Shown piece by piece: positions 30,053 to 38,958 of a stretch of 57,777 bases of DNA (positions are counted from its first letter, which is position 1; every line of letters starts with the position of its first letter). Below the pieces are notes generated by a model. It did no database searches and was not told where the DNA came from. It saw only the letters and a list, made by a program, of their open reading frames with translations. The DNA comes from Billgrantia azerbaijanica (lineage in GTDB: Bacteria > Pseudomonadota > Gammaproteobacteria > Pseudomonadales > Halomonadaceae): the NCBI GenBank assembly GCA_004551485.1, contig SBLD01000021.1:1-57777 (forward strand). The letters are read 5' to 3'. A program made the translations under genes and the position numbers.

Positions 30053-32376
30053 TGGATGTTCGCGCCCTGAAACAGCTTCCGGAGGACGAGCTCGCCGCGC
30101 TCATGGAAGGCCTGGACGACGACGAACTCGAAGCGCTCAAGGAGGCCATGCAGGCCGCCGAGGACGAGCGTGTCGCCCGGCTGGACGCCCTGGGTGCGGC
30201 CCTGGCCCAGCGGCGTGCCGAGGCCATCGCGGCGCGGCAGACCTCGGGCATCGAGGAGGAGTGGCTGGCCGACGAGGAGTTCTACGAGGGCATCGACGAC
30301 GCCAACCGCGGCGAGAATGCCGCCTGGTCATCGAAGCCCCCGGGGCAGGAGTCGGTGGACGCCGACGATACCTCCTCGACGATCTTCCTGAACGTCACCG
30401 GCCCCTACTGCGACGCCGCCTCGGCCAGCCTGGCCGATATGCTGCTGCCCACCGACGACAGCGCCTGGCAGCTCGCGCCCACGCCGGTCGCCGAGCTGAT
30501 CCCGTTCGCCGAGGGCAATATCCCGCCCCAGGTCAAGCAGCAGGTGCAGCAAGAGGCCCGCTCGGTCGCCCCGGAGGATCCCGAGGGCTATGCGGCGCAG
30601 AAGGAAGCGGAGATCGCCGGCGAGGCGCGGCGCATCCTGGATGAAGCCAAGGACAAGGCCGAAGCCGCCCAGAAGCGCATCGAGGACTGGCACGTCGAAT
30701 GCCAGTACCACGCCGAGGTGCGCAAGGTTATCGAGGACGCCGCCAAGGTTGGCTCCGGGGTGCTTAAAGGCCCGTTCCCCATGCGCAAGCGCCAGGTGGC
30801 TTACGCCGATGGCAAGCTGATCATCCAGGAGGAGATCAAGCCGGTCTCCAAGCGTATCGACTACCGCAACCTGTACCCCGATGGCGGGTGTGGCGACAGC
30901 ATTCACAACGGCTCGTTCGTGTTCGAGCGCGACGACATCACCGAGAAGCAGCTGCGCGAATTGATCGGCACGCCAGGGTACGAGGAAAGCCAGATACTCT
31001 CCGTGATCGACGAGGGGCCGACCGAGGCCGGCAGGGTGCACCAGGACGTCGGCGAGATGCGCCGGCGCGAGACCAAGACGCTGTACGAGATCTGGTACTA
31101 CTACGGCGACCTCACCCGGGAGGACCTCGAGGCGGCCGGCTGTGAGTGTGACGAAGACGCGGGCGACACCATTCCGGCGCAGATCGCCATGGTTAACAAC
31201 CGGGTGATCAAGGCGACGATGAACCCGCTGGACACCGGCGAATTCCCCTACGACATCATGGTGTGGAAGAAGCGCAACGGCATGCCATGGGGCGTGGGTA
31301 TCGCCCGTTTGATTCGCACTCCGCAGCGCATGATCAACGGCGCCGCCAGGAACCTGATGGACAACGCCGGTTTGGCCGGTGGTCCAATGTGGGCGTTCAA
31401 GCAGGGCATCCTTGAGCCGATGGATGGCGTGGCCGAACTGGCCCCGCGCAAGGGCTGGATTGCGTCGGACGACGCCGACATCGACAACATCCAGAACGCG
31501 TTCACCTACTTCAAGCTCGACATGTGCGTCAACGAGCTTCAGGCGATCATCTACCTCGGGCTCAAGATGGCCGAGGACGTCACCGGCCTGCCGATGATCA
31601 TGCAGGGCCAGATGGGGGCGCAGAAGCTCGATACCCTGGGCCAGACCCAACTCCTGAACAACAACGCCAACATCGTGCGGCGCCGGATTGCCCGGCTGTT
31701 CGACGACCTGGTGACCGAGCCTCACGTGCGCCGCTACTACGCCTACCTGCTGCAGTACGGCGAGGACGAAGAGAAGGGCGAGTTCGTGATCGACGCTCGC
31801 GGCAGCTCGAACCTCGTGGAGCGCGCGGTACAGAAAGAAAAGACCATGGAGTGGCTGCAACTCTCGCAGAACCCGATATTCGGCATCGACCCCAAGCGCG
31901 TGGCCAAGGAGCTGCTGCGCGCCGACAAGTTCGACCCCAAGGCCTTCGAGTTCGACGATGAGGAATGGCGTGAAGTAGTTGAAAAACTCTCGCAGCCGCA
32001 AGCAGACCAGGGCATGCAGGCCAAGATGGCCGAACTAGAGCTCAAGCAGGCCCAGATGGAGTTCGAGCAGCAATTCAAGGCCCAGCAACAGCAGTTGGAC
32101 GGCCAGAAGCAGCAGTTCGACCAGCAGTATCAGGCGGCCAAGCTCCAAAGTGAACAGGAGATCGCCCGCCAGGAAATGGCGTTGAAGCAAGGATTAACCC
32201 TCGCGGAGCTTGAGGCCAAGCTTGGGCTTGAATCGCAAAAGCTCGAACTCAAGGCTCGTGAGACCTCTGCACAGTTGCAGAACCAACGCGACCTTGAGGC
32301 CGCGAAGCTGACCGATAGCCAAAATGAAAGGCAGGCCCGACGCGACAATCAGGCCATGGGATTCGATAGTTTTTGA
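30052..32376 (+). CDS. Portal protein
   Basis: 774-aa portal of a podovirus type. Recognisable segments include SASLADMLLPTDDSAWQL, PYDIMVWKKRNGMPWGVG, LIRTPQRMINGAARNLMDN and TGLPMIMQGQMGAQKLDTLG. The C-terminus from about residue 645 is a long Gln/Lys-rich coiled coil (EQQFKAQQQQLDGQKQQFDQ). The dodecameric ring forms the DNA channel and binds the terminase. The frame open further upstream is rejected in favour of the ATG overlapping the previous stop. Confidence 0.88.
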   Translation: MDVRALKQLPEDELAALMEGLDDDELEALKEAMQAAEDERVARLDALGAALAQRRAEAIAARQTSGIEEEWLADEEFYEGIDDANRGENAAWSSKPPGQESVDADDTSSTIFLNVTGPYCDAASASLADMLLPTDDSAWQLAPTPVAELIPFAEGNIPPQVKQQVQQEARSVAPEDPEGYAAQKEAEIAGEARRILDEAKDKAEAAQKRIEDWHVECQYHAEVRKVIEDAAKVGSGVLKGPFPMRKRQVAYADGKLIIQEEIKPVSKRIDYRNLYPDGGCGDSIHNGSFVFERDDITEKQLRELIGTPGYEESQILSVIDEGPTEAGRVHQDVGEMRRRETKTLYEIWYYYGDLTREDLEAAGCECDEDAGDTIPAQIAMVNNRVIKATMNPLDTGEFPYDIMVWKKRNGMPWGVGIARLIRTPQRMINGAARNLMDNAGLAGGPMWAFKQGILEPMDGVAELAPRKGWIASDDADIDNIQNAFTYFKLDMCVNELQAIIYLGLKMAEDVTGLPMIMQGQMGAQKLDTLGQTQLLNNNANIVRRRIARLFDDLVTEPHVRRYYAYLLQYGEDEEKGEFVIDARGSSNLVERAVQKEKTMEWLQLSQNPIFGIDPKRVAKELLRADKFDPKAFEFDDEEWREVVEKLSQPQADQGMQAKMAELELKQAQMEFEQQFKAQQQQLDGQKQQFDQQYQAAKLQSEQEIARQEMALKQGLTLAELEAKLGLESQKLELKARETSAQLQNQRDLEAAKLTDSQNERQARRDNQAMGFDSF

Positions 32377-32378
32377 GG

Positions 32379-32444
32379 GTAGAATGGCGATGTGCGGCTA
32401 GGGTAGCTCCCGAACCGGCCGGTTCATCACCGGCCTTGCCGCAC
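32379..32444 (+). repeat. Leader hairpin shared by two HNH-AP2 genes (copy A)
   Basis: TAGAAT, then GTGCGGCTAGG, and 39 bp later TTGCCGCACC, so that GTGCGGC (32392-32398) pairs with GCCGCAC (32438-32444). The same elements and spacing precede the HNH gene at 38374. The interior sequences differ, so it is the closing stem that is conserved. Confidence 0.55.
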
Positions 32445-32481
32445 CCCAGCTGTGATGATGACTCTTTGATGGAGAGCCACA

Positions 32482-33048
32482 ATGAAAGTCACCCCCGAGA
32501 TAGTCCGCGAGCTTCTGCACTACGATCCAGAGACAGGGGCATTCACCTGGCGTGAGCGAGACCGAAGGTGGTTCAAGAGTGGGCGCGACTGTAGGGCATG
32601 GAATACTAGGTATGCCGGTAATCGCGCCGGACGCGTCTGGATTGGGCGATACGGTTACCAGAGCCGGATGGTGGGCCTGTTAGGCTGGAAATCCTACGAA
32701 CACCACCTGGCGTGGATGTGGATGACCGACGAGCCACTCCCTGAGCAGGTTGACCACAAGAACCGAGATGGCAGGGATAATCGTTGGTGCAATTTACGCG
32801 CTTCGACAGTCACTGAGAACGGTCGCAATCAATCGTTGAGCCGCCGCAATACCAGCGGCACCATCGGTGTCACATGGGATAGGCGAGCCGGAATGTGGAA
32901 GGCGCAATGTAGGATCGATGGGCAGCAGCAGAACCTCGGCAACTTCCACGACATCGAAGAGGCTAGGTGTGTAGCGAGGGAGTTTCGCGCCGCCCATGGC
33001 TTCGACCCTGGTCACGGCCAGCAGGTAGCCCACTACCACGCACCCTGA
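32482..33048 (+). CDS. HNH endonuclease with C-terminal AP2 domain (copy 2 of 3)
   Basis: 188-aa protein homologous to those at 3710-4288 and 38374-38943. The N-terminus KVTPEIVRELLHYDPETGAF is nearly the same as copy 3. The HNH core is QVDHKNRDGRDNRWCNLRAS, and the AP2-like end begins NTSGTIGVTWDRRAGMW. It sits between portal and the next virion gene with its own leader hairpin and terminator, so it is a mobile free-standing homing-endonuclease cassette. Confidence 0.88.
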   Translation: MKVTPEIVRELLHYDPETGAFTWRERDRRWFKSGRDCRAWNTRYAGNRAGRVWIGRYGYQSRMVGLLGWKSYEHHLAWMWMTDEPLPEQVDHKNRDGRDNRWCNLRASTVTENGRNQSLSRRNTSGTIGVTWDRRAGMWKAQCRIDGQQQNLGNFHDIEEARCVAREFRAAHGFDPGHGQQVAHYHAP

Positions 33049-33064
33049 AAACCCCGAACATTTC

Positions 33065-33092
33065 AAAGCCCCGCCATTGAGCGGGGCTTTTT
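33065..33092 (+). terminator. Terminator after HNH copy 2
   Basis: AAAGCCCCGC-CATTGA-GCGGGGCTTTTT. Almost identical to the terminator after copy 3 (38959-38986). Confidence 0.9.
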
Positions 33093-33117
33093 CATACCCA
33101 GAATCCGAGGCTGAGCA

Positions 33118-33345
33118 ATGATTCACACCTTTTCCGAACTCGATAAGTCTCAGCCGTGGTTCAAGTCGCTCAAGGGTTCCGTGGAAGAGCGGCTCAGCAA
33201 GCTGAGAGAGAAAAATGACACCGATCGCGGACAGGTCGAGACCGCCCATATCCGGGGCCAGATTGCCGCGCTCAAGGAACTGCTCAACGACATGGCTGAC
33301 AAGCCCTCACCCAAGGCCGCGCAGAGACGCAACCCCTACCAGTAG
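33118..33345 (+). CDS. Small hypothetical virion-cluster protein (75 aa)
   Basis: MIHTFSELDKSQPWFKSLKG then a charged helix and a Pro/Lys-rich tail ending RRNPYQ. Lies between portal and scaffold. Not recognised. Confidence 0.55.
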   Translation: MIHTFSELDKSQPWFKSLKGSVEERLSKLREKNDTDRGQVETAHIRGQIAALKELLNDMADKPSPKAAQRRNPYQ

Positions 33346-33355
33346 GTGATAACAC

Positions 33356-34306
33356 ATGGCAACTGAAGTGAATGAGCAAGAGCAAGAGCTGACCCCCGAG
33401 CAGATCGAGGAACAGGAAGAGGCCGCATTCCTCTCGGCGAGCCGGGGCGAGGAACCGGAAGAAGAGGCCAAGCCGGAGCCCGACGACGAGACGAAAGGCG
33501 CGGACGACGACGCCGGGAAGAAAAAAGATCCAGATCAAGACGACGCCACCGCCGCAACCGAGGGTGGTGACGATAACACGGCCGACGCCACGTCAGTCGA
33601 TGACGAATTGGCCAACCTTCCCCCTTCCGTTATCGCGAAGTTGGAAGAACGGCTGACGAGCCAGATCGAGCAACGCTTGTCTGGCCGGCTTCGCAACATC
33701 GAGGGCCACATTGGCGGACTCAAGCACAACCTGACCGAGCTCTCGGCCGCCTCCAAGGCCGCCAAGGAGCAGGGTGGTGAGGCCCCCAGCAAGGCCCAGA
33801 TCAACGAAGCCATGCAAAGCGGCGAGAAGCTCACCGCGTTGAAGGACGATTTCCCGGAATGGGCCGAGGCCCTGCAGGAAGGTCTGGACGCCGTGGCGAG
33901 CCGAATCCCGCAGATCGACGAGGGGGCGATCAACCAGCGCCTCGAATCCACCGAACAGACGGCGCAGCAGTTGATGCAACGCGCCCGTCAAATGGCCCGC
34001 CTGGATAACACGCACCCCGACTGGGAGCAGACCATCCAGACCGGCGCCTATCAGAACTGGCTGGCCAACCAGTCAGAAGAAACTAGGCAACTTGCAGAAT
34101 CCAGCGAAAGCGCCGCCGACGCCATCAAGGTGCTCAATGCCTTCCAAGAGCACACCCAGGCCTCGGCCCCTGATCTGACCGCTCAACGCCGCCAGACATC
34201 AAGGCTGGAAAGCGCCATCACCCCCACCACCGGTGGCCAGGTGACCCGGCGACAACCGAAAACCGAGCACGAAGAGTTCCTCGAGGCTTTCAACAGCCGA
34301 GGGTAA
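33356..34306 (+). CDS. Scaffolding-like protein
   Basis: 316-aa protein. Extremely acidic N-terminal third (EQELTPEQIEEQEEAAFLSA and EGGDDNTADATSVDDEL), then helices and a short basic C-terminal part (GGQVTRRQPKTEHEEFLEAF). This composition and its place directly before the major capsid gene fit the internal scaffold that guides capsid assembly. Confidence 0.75.
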   Translation: MATEVNEQEQELTPEQIEEQEEAAFLSASRGEEPEEEAKPEPDDETKGADDDAGKKKDPDQDDATAATEGGDDNTADATSVDDELANLPPSVIAKLEERLTSQIEQRLSGRLRNIEGHIGGLKHNLTELSAASKAAKEQGGEAPSKAQINEAMQSGEKLTALKDDFPEWAEALQEGLDAVASRIPQIDEGAINQRLESTEQTAQQLMQRARQMARLDNTHPDWEQTIQTGAYQNWLANQSEETRQLAESSESAADAIKVLNAFQEHTQASAPDLTAQRRQTSRLESAITPTTGGQVTRRQPKTEHEEFLEAFNSRG

Positions 34307-34324
34307 TCAGATCAGGAGGCCATC

Positions 34325-35347
34325 ATGGCGACTCAGAACTACTCCACCGCGACACCGCGGATTGGCAAGCTCAAGGGCGAAATCCTCAAGCATGCCGTAC
34401 CGGTCACTGCCCTGGGCATGTCCGGCGATCAGAAGAAGGTCGGCAAGAACCAGTCCGACACCGTGATCTATCGCCGCTGGCTGCCGAAGGGTGGCGCGAC
34501 CACCAACGCGACCACCATCAACCAGTGGTCCGTGGATGCCAACGACCACATCACCACCGAAGGTGTCACCCCGACCGCCGATACCCTGGCGCCGCAAGAC
34601 ATCACCGTCCAGCTGCAGCAGTACGCCTGCCTGTACAGCTACTCCGACAAGACCGCCGATCTCTACGAGGACAAGATCCCCGACGAGATGAAGCAGCAGG
34701 TCGGTGAGCGCATGGGCCTGGTGCGGGAGATGATCGACTACGGCGCGCTCAAGGGTTGCACCAACAAGTTCTACGCTGGCGGCACTTCCCGCGCCACCGT
34801 GGACGAGGCGATCTCCCTCAACCTGCTGCGCAAGGTCACTCGCTCCATCAAGGGCAACCGTGGCCGCCCGGTGACCAAGGTGCTGTCCGCTTCGGCCGAC
34901 TACAACACCGCCCCGGTCGAGCAGGGCTACATCGTCTACGTACACACCGACGGTGAGAACGATATCCGCAATCTGCCGGGCTTCATTGCCACCGCCGAGT
35001 ATGGCGCGCGCAAGACTCTGCACGAGTGCGAGATCGGCTCAGTCGAGAACTTCCGGTTCATCGTGTCGCCGGAACTCAACCCGATCGCCGACGCGGGAGC
35101 GTCTGTCGGCTCTACCGGCCTGCAGTCCACCAGTGGCTCCAACATCGACGTCTACCCGTTCATCGTGGTGGCCGCCGATGCCTGGGCCAACGTCGCCCTG
35201 CGCGGCATGGGCTCCCTCGACCCCATCCACATCCCGGCCAGCAAGCAGGACAAGAGCGACCCGCTCGGTCAGCGCGGCTACCTCGGGGCCAAGTTCTGGT
35301 CTGCCGCCTTTGTGCAGAACGATTTTAGCGGTCGCCTCGCAGCGTAA
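34325..35347 (+). CDS. Major capsid protein, N4-gp56 family
   Basis: 340-aa HK97-fold capsid subunit. Matching blocks: TPRIGKLKGEILKHAVPVTA, then DTVIYRRWLPKGGATT, QQYACLYSYSDKTADLYED and VHTDGENDIRNLPGFI. The stop codon TAA seems to straddle the 5' splice site of a group I intron (T ends exon 1, AA begins the intron). If so, the genomic stop is not necessarily the real C-terminus. AGGAGG ahead of the ATG. Confidence 0.9.
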   Translation: MATQNYSTATPRIGKLKGEILKHAVPVTALGMSGDQKKVGKNQSDTVIYRRWLPKGGATTNATTINQWSVDANDHITTEGVTPTADTLAPQDITVQLQQYACLYSYSDKTADLYEDKIPDEMKQQVGERMGLVREMIDYGALKGCTNKFYAGGTSRATVDEAISLNLLRKVTRSIKGNRGRPVTKVLSASADYNTAPVEQGYIVYVHTDGENDIRNLPGFIATAEYGARKTLHECEIGSVENFRFIVSPELNPIADAGASVGSTGLQSTSGSNIDVYPFIVVAADAWANVALRGMGSLDPIHIPASKQDKSDPLGQRGYLGAKFWSAAFVQNDFSGRLAA

Positions 35348-35700
35348 GCTGCGTTGAACAACTGGGTGAATTGCTGGAACCCCCTTAGAGCTGATCAGGC
35401 TACAACGTAGGGATGAAACACGCCCAAGCGTGAATGCTTGAGAACTGATCAGATTGGGCAATCAGCAGCCAAGGTCCGAACAGGACAAGGTTCATCGACT
35501 ATCCCGCAAGGGAGTAGGGCCAAGTGGCCCGAAGTGCCCAGCCCCCGAAAGGGGTGATGATATAGTCAGGCCTGCATGGAAACATGCAGCGGCTCCGGTT
35601 GACCGCCGGGGCGGCTCGCAGGTAACGACTGCGGGTGAACAAGCACGGGCTGGATGGCGGTCGTCGAAGCAGGCACAACTGATCTTTAATCGGTTGCGTC
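35346..35700 (+). ncRNA. Group I intron catalytic core at the capsid gene stop codon (3' end undefined)
   Basis: Diagnostic elements: a P1 helix in which exon CAGCGT (35340-35345, ending in the U of a U-G pair) pairs with intron GCGTTG (35351-35356); the conserved GGCAATCAGCAGCCAAG block (35456-35472); P7 strands GACTA (35497-35501) and TAGTC (35563-35567) in GATATAGTC; and a P9-type hairpin CTGCATG-GAAA-CATGCAG right after. The 5' splice site would follow base 35345. The 3' splice site could lie before the endonuclease gene or after it, just ahead of the terminator at 36642, so the end given here only marks the core. Confidence 0.8.
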
Positions 35701-35753
35701 AACATTCCCCATAGTGGCATGATGCACACCATGTAGGTATTGAGGTGTGTGTT

Positions 35754-36632
35754 ATGCCCATAGACAGGAATTGCGTGGTTTGCGGAAAGGGTTTTTCGGT
35801 CAAGGCCAATAGGGCCGAAACTGCGAAAACTTGCTCCAATGAGTGTCGAGGCAAGCTGCAAGCACAGCGTTATGCGAGGGAGCGCCCCACGCTGAAGTGC
35901 GATGGTTGCGGCAATAGCTTCCAGGTGAAGGCCCATCGTGTCGGCACGGTCAGATACTGCTCGAGCGCCTGCAAGACCGAGGCAAATCGGGTGGAGATCA
36001 TCTGTGCTTGCTGCGGTGAGCCGTTCTGGGTTTTCAAGTCACAGAAGTCGCGCAGGTCGTACTGCTCGAACGCCTGCCGCGGGCAGGCCATGAAGCGAGC
36101 CGAACTGCAGTGCGAAACCTGTGGCAAGGCATACAGCAAGGTGCGTAACGCCGCCGAGGCGTCCCGTTTTTGCTCGAAAGCGTGCCTTGATAAATCCAAG
36201 CTGAACCGGGTCGACAAGACCTGCGAGCACTGCGGCACCGGCTACTCCGTCAACGGATATCGCGCCGACGCCTCAAGGTTCTGTTCAGAAGCCTGCAAGT
36301 GGAAGTGCTTCACTGGAAACGAGCACTGGGAGTCGCCCGACGGGAAAACCCCCGAGGGCTACAAGCGCTCCGGCACCAATGGCCTCGTGCATCGCGATGT
36401 GATGCTGGCGTGGATGCTGGAAGAAGCACCCGACCACCGCTTCATCGTCGAGGAAGATGGCGAGAAGCGACTGGCCTCCTGGGTTGATGTGCATCACATC
36501 GACAGGGACCGCTCTCACAACGAGCGCGGCAACCTGCTTGCCCTACTGAGAGAAGCCCACTCGAGACTGCACCACTCACGCAAAAAGCCAGACCCCGGGG
36601 AATGTTGGCCACCCGATCCACCAAGATACTGA
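35754..36632 (+). CDS. Homing endonuclease: five zinc fingers plus HNH
   Basis: 292-aa protein with five repeats of a C-x2-C ... C-x3-C module of about 27 residues (first: CVVCGKGFSVKANRAETAKT, last: CEHCGTGYSVNGYRADASRF). The C-terminal HNH nuclease is WVDVHHIDRDRSHNERGNLL with ALLREAHSRLHH. Arrays of such zinc fingers recognise long DNA sites. Its place behind a group I intron core makes it the intron-homing enzyme. The start follows GAGGTG; a GTG at 35745 is an alternative. Confidence 0.85.
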   Translation: MPIDRNCVVCGKGFSVKANRAETAKTCSNECRGKLQAQRYARERPTLKCDGCGNSFQVKAHRVGTVRYCSSACKTEANRVEIICACCGEPFWVFKSQKSRRSYCSNACRGQAMKRAELQCETCGKAYSKVRNAAEASRFCSKACLDKSKLNRVDKTCEHCGTGYSVNGYRADASRFCSEACKWKCFTGNEHWESPDGKTPEGYKRSGTNGLVHRDVMLAWMLEEAPDHRFIVEEDGEKRLASWVDVHHIDRDRSHNERGNLLALLREAHSRLHHSRKKPDPGECWPPDPPRY

Positions 36633-36641
36633 CACCTGAAC

Positions 36642-36663
36642 AAGGCCCTGCGGGGCCTTTTTT
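36642..36663 (+). terminator. Terminator after capsid/endonuclease
   Basis: AAGGCCCTGCGGGGCCTT followed by TTTT. It closes the capsid transcription unit and lies 9 bp after the endonuclease stop. Confidence 0.85.
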
Positions 36664-36678
36664 CATAAGGAACACACC

Positions 36679-37149
36679 ATGAGCAACAACCTCTCCGAGC
36701 GCCACTACGGTGGTACGTTCTGCCTGGCCAAGGCCGGGCTGACCGAAGGCACCAACGCCACCACGATCCAGATTGCCGCCCCCAACGGAGCCGGCGTGGA
36801 CTTCTGCATCGACGGCATCCTCTACCACAAGGCAGATACCGACAACATCGCCATGACAGCGCTGGATCAGCAGGCGGATGACACCACCTGCCTGTACCTG
36901 GTGCAGATCAATGCCAGCGGCACGGTGTCGATGGTCAAGGGCGATGAAGTGGCCACTGCCGACCTGGCCAACGACGAGGTCATCGCACAGTGGCCTGAGC
37001 CCACGGCGGACAACTGCCCCCTCGGCGGCTTCCGCATCGTCACTGACGGCGGCACGTTCACCTCCGGCACCACTGACCTGAGCGGTACCGGTGTCACCGA
37101 CACCTTCTACGACTTCTTCGCCGTGCCCCCGGCCGGCCTGACGTCGTAA
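36679..37149 (+). CDS. Hypothetical virion protein, decoration-like (156 aa)
   Basis: Beta-rich, acidic protein (ATTIQIAAPNGAGVDFCIDG, then TCLYLVQINASGTVSMVKGD). Located right after the capsid gene with its own terminator behind it, as for capsid-decoration proteins. No family recognised. Confidence 0.6.
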   Translation: MSNNLSERHYGGTFCLAKAGLTEGTNATTIQIAAPNGAGVDFCIDGILYHKADTDNIAMTALDQQADDTTCLYLVQINASGTVSMVKGDEVATADLANDEVIAQWPEPTADNCPLGGFRIVTDGGTFTSGTTDLSGTGVTDTFYDFFAVPPAGLTS

Positions 37150-37171
37150 CCCCATCCACCTCGCCATAACG

Positions 37172-37197
37172 AGCCCGCCTAGCGCGGGCTTTTCTTC
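37172..37197 (+). terminator. Intrinsic terminator
   Basis: AGCCCGC-CTA-GCGCGGGCT with one bulged base, followed by TTTCTTC. Confidence 0.7.
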
Positions 37198-37217
37198 GAC
37201 AAATCGAGGTATTCGAC

Positions 37218-37538
37218 ATGGCTCGTTTATTCGGCAAGCAAGACAATCTCACCGTCACCGACAAGCTGCGGCTGCCCAGCGGCGCACGGCTGAAGCTGGT
37301 CGCCGCCGACGGCACGGAAACCGACGTGACCCCGACCGAGCTCTCCAAGCTGACCGGCGCCGGGGCGACCATTGCCTCTGGCACCACGCAGAGCAAGATC
37401 GCCGACGCCAGCACTGCCCACGCACTCAACGCCACCTTCAGTGATACCGAGGTCGAGGCGGCACTGGATGCGCTGGGCACCAAGATCAACACCGTCATCG
37501 ATGCACTGGAAGCGTTCAAGCTCGCCTCGTCCAGCTGA
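37218..37538 (+). CDS. Head-fibre-like small virion protein (106 aa)
   Basis: A beta-rich N-terminus (LTVTDKLRLPSGARLKLVAA) is followed by LSKLTGAGATIASGTTQSKI and a short C-terminal helix (VEAALDALGTKINTVIDALE). The TGAGA-like segment and overall shape resemble capsid fibre or dimple proteins of phages. Assignment is tentative. Confidence 0.5.
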   Translation: MARLFGKQDNLTVTDKLRLPSGARLKLVAADGTETDVTPTELSKLTGAGATIASGTTQSKIADASTAHALNATFSDTEVEAALDALGTKINTVIDALEAFKLASSS

Positions 37539-37565
37539 TAACGCCTTTCTGAACGATCACTTCTT

Positions 37566-37589
37566 GGCCGCCTTCGGGCGGTCTTTTTT
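37566..37589 (+). terminator. Intrinsic terminator
   Basis: GGCCGCC-TTC-GGGCGGTC followed by six T residues. Confidence 0.8.
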
Positions 37590-37607
37590 GTACCCGGAGA
37601 CAACTAC

Positions 37608-38258
37608 ATGGCACGTCAACGCAACGCCGCCGCCAAGGCGACTCAGGCCGACGAAACCCAGCCGGAAGAGACGAACCCGGACGGCGGCTCACAGCTAACC
37701 GAGCTGCAACAGGCCAACGAAGAGTTCAACGCAGAGAACGAGCGCCTTCGCCAGCAGCTGGCCGATATGCAGGCGGCGATGGCCAGGAACAACCCCGTCA
37801 CGCGCGAGAAGCGCCTGGAGACCGGCGAGCACCAGGTAGGCCAGGACGGCGTTGCTGCGTTCGATGGCGACACCCTGATCAAGCCGGAAACCCGCACGCT
37901 CGATGACCCGAACATGATCCATAAGGCCGAGATCCTCAAGTTCATGGAGGAGCCGGTCACGGTGGAAATCCAGGAGGTGGCGGACGAGAACGCCGACCAC
38001 GGCTTCGTCATCGAGGTCAACGGCAAGGCCGAGCCCTTCCGCCGCGGCGAGCGCAAGACCGTCAAGCGCTACTTCGTCGAAGGCCTGGCCCGCGCCAAGC
38101 GCACCGGCTACCGCAACCAGCTCGTCGTCGACCCCGTCACCGGCGAGAAGGAATACCAGTACCCGGCCAAGACCGGCTTGCGCTACCCGTTCAGCGTCAT
38201 CCACGACGGCAACCCGCGCGGTGCCGATTGGCTGAAGGCGGTTTTGAGGCAGCCTTGA
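37608..38258 (+). CDS. Hypothetical virion-cluster protein (216 aa)
   Basis: A charged, Gln/Glu-rich coiled-coil N-terminal third (ELQQANEEFNAENERLRQQL) precedes an alpha/beta domain (EEPVTVEIQEVADENADHGF and KTVKRYFVEGLARAKRTGYR). Not recognised; probably head or head-tail associated by position. Confidence 0.6.
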   Translation: MARQRNAAAKATQADETQPEETNPDGGSQLTELQQANEEFNAENERLRQQLADMQAAMARNNPVTREKRLETGEHQVGQDGVAAFDGDTLIKPETRTLDDPNMIHKAEILKFMEEPVTVEIQEVADENADHGFVIEVNGKAEPFRRGERKTVKRYFVEGLARAKRTGYRNQLVVDPVTGEKEYQYPAKTGLRYPFSVIHDGNPRGADWLKAVLRQP

Positions 38259-38279
38259 GCCATAGCCAGCAAGCCATGG

Positions 38280-38343
38280 TAGAATTTCAGCGTGCGGCTA
38301 GGCCGGCCAGCCGAAAAGGGAGCACGTCACTCCCCTGCCGCAC
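38280..38343 (+). repeat. Leader hairpin shared by two HNH-AP2 genes (copy B)
   Basis: TAGAAT, then GTGCGGCTAGG, and 38 bp later TGCCGCACC. GTGCGGC (38292-38298) pairs with GCCGCAC (38337-38343). Same design as 32379-32444. Confidence 0.55.
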
Positions 38344-38373
38344 CCTCTCAATGACGATAACGGTGACGACGTT

Positions 38374-38943
38374 ATGGAAATCACACCCGAGATAGTCCGC
38401 GAGCTACTGCATTACGATCCTGAGACCGGCGTCTTCACTTGGCGCAAACGCGATCGCTGTTGGTTTAATGCAGATCAACCATGGAAGACGTGGAATAGTC
38501 GGTTCGCCGAGCTGCGAGCTGGTCAGGTGTGGACTAGTCCGGACACCGGATATCAGTGCCGAAGGATCAGAATTCTTGGGCAAGCCAGGGCTGAGCACCG
38601 CATTGCTTGGTTGTATATGACAGATAAGCCCCTTCCGCCGCAGATTGATCACGAGAACCGCGACGGCACCGACAACCGGTGGTGCAACCTGCGGGCCTCA
38701 AACTTTACGGAAAATCACCGCAATATCTCCATGTCCAGCAGGAATACCAGTGGCATAACTGGCGTCTACTGGAATAAAGAGCGCGGCAAGTGGCAGGCGA
38801 ACTGTAAGATTAACGACAAGACCAAGTACCTAGGTCGCTTTGACGATCTCGATGATGCCGCCAGGGCCGTTGCAACATTCCGCGCAGCTAACGGATTCGA
38901 TCCCGGCCACGGCATGGAGATCGCCCACTACCGAGCACCCTAA
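38374..38943 (+). CDS. HNH endonuclease with C-terminal AP2 domain (copy 3 of 3)
   Basis: 189-aa homologue of copies 1 and 2. N-terminus EITPEIVRELLHYDPETGVF; HNH core QIDHENRDGTDNRWCNLRAS; AP2-like part from NTSGITGVYWNKERGKW. Separated from neighbouring virion genes by the shared leader hairpin and terminator. Base composition is slightly more AT-rich than its surroundings, in keeping with mobility. Confidence 0.88.
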   Translation: MEITPEIVRELLHYDPETGVFTWRKRDRCWFNADQPWKTWNSRFAELRAGQVWTSPDTGYQCRRIRILGQARAEHRIAWLYMTDKPLPPQIDHENRDGTDNRWCNLRASNFTENHRNISMSSRNTSGITGVYWNKERGKWQANCKINDKTKYLGRFDDLDDAARAVATFRAANGFDPGHGMEIAHYRAP

Positions 38944-38958
38944 AAGCCCTGACATTCC

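Noticed and set aside
30328-32001. 557-codon open frame on the minus strand opposite the portal gene
   Set aside because: It is the mirror of a GC-rich coding frame, full of Val/Leu/His/Gly runs, with no motif, no ribosome site and complete overlap with a recognised portal gene.
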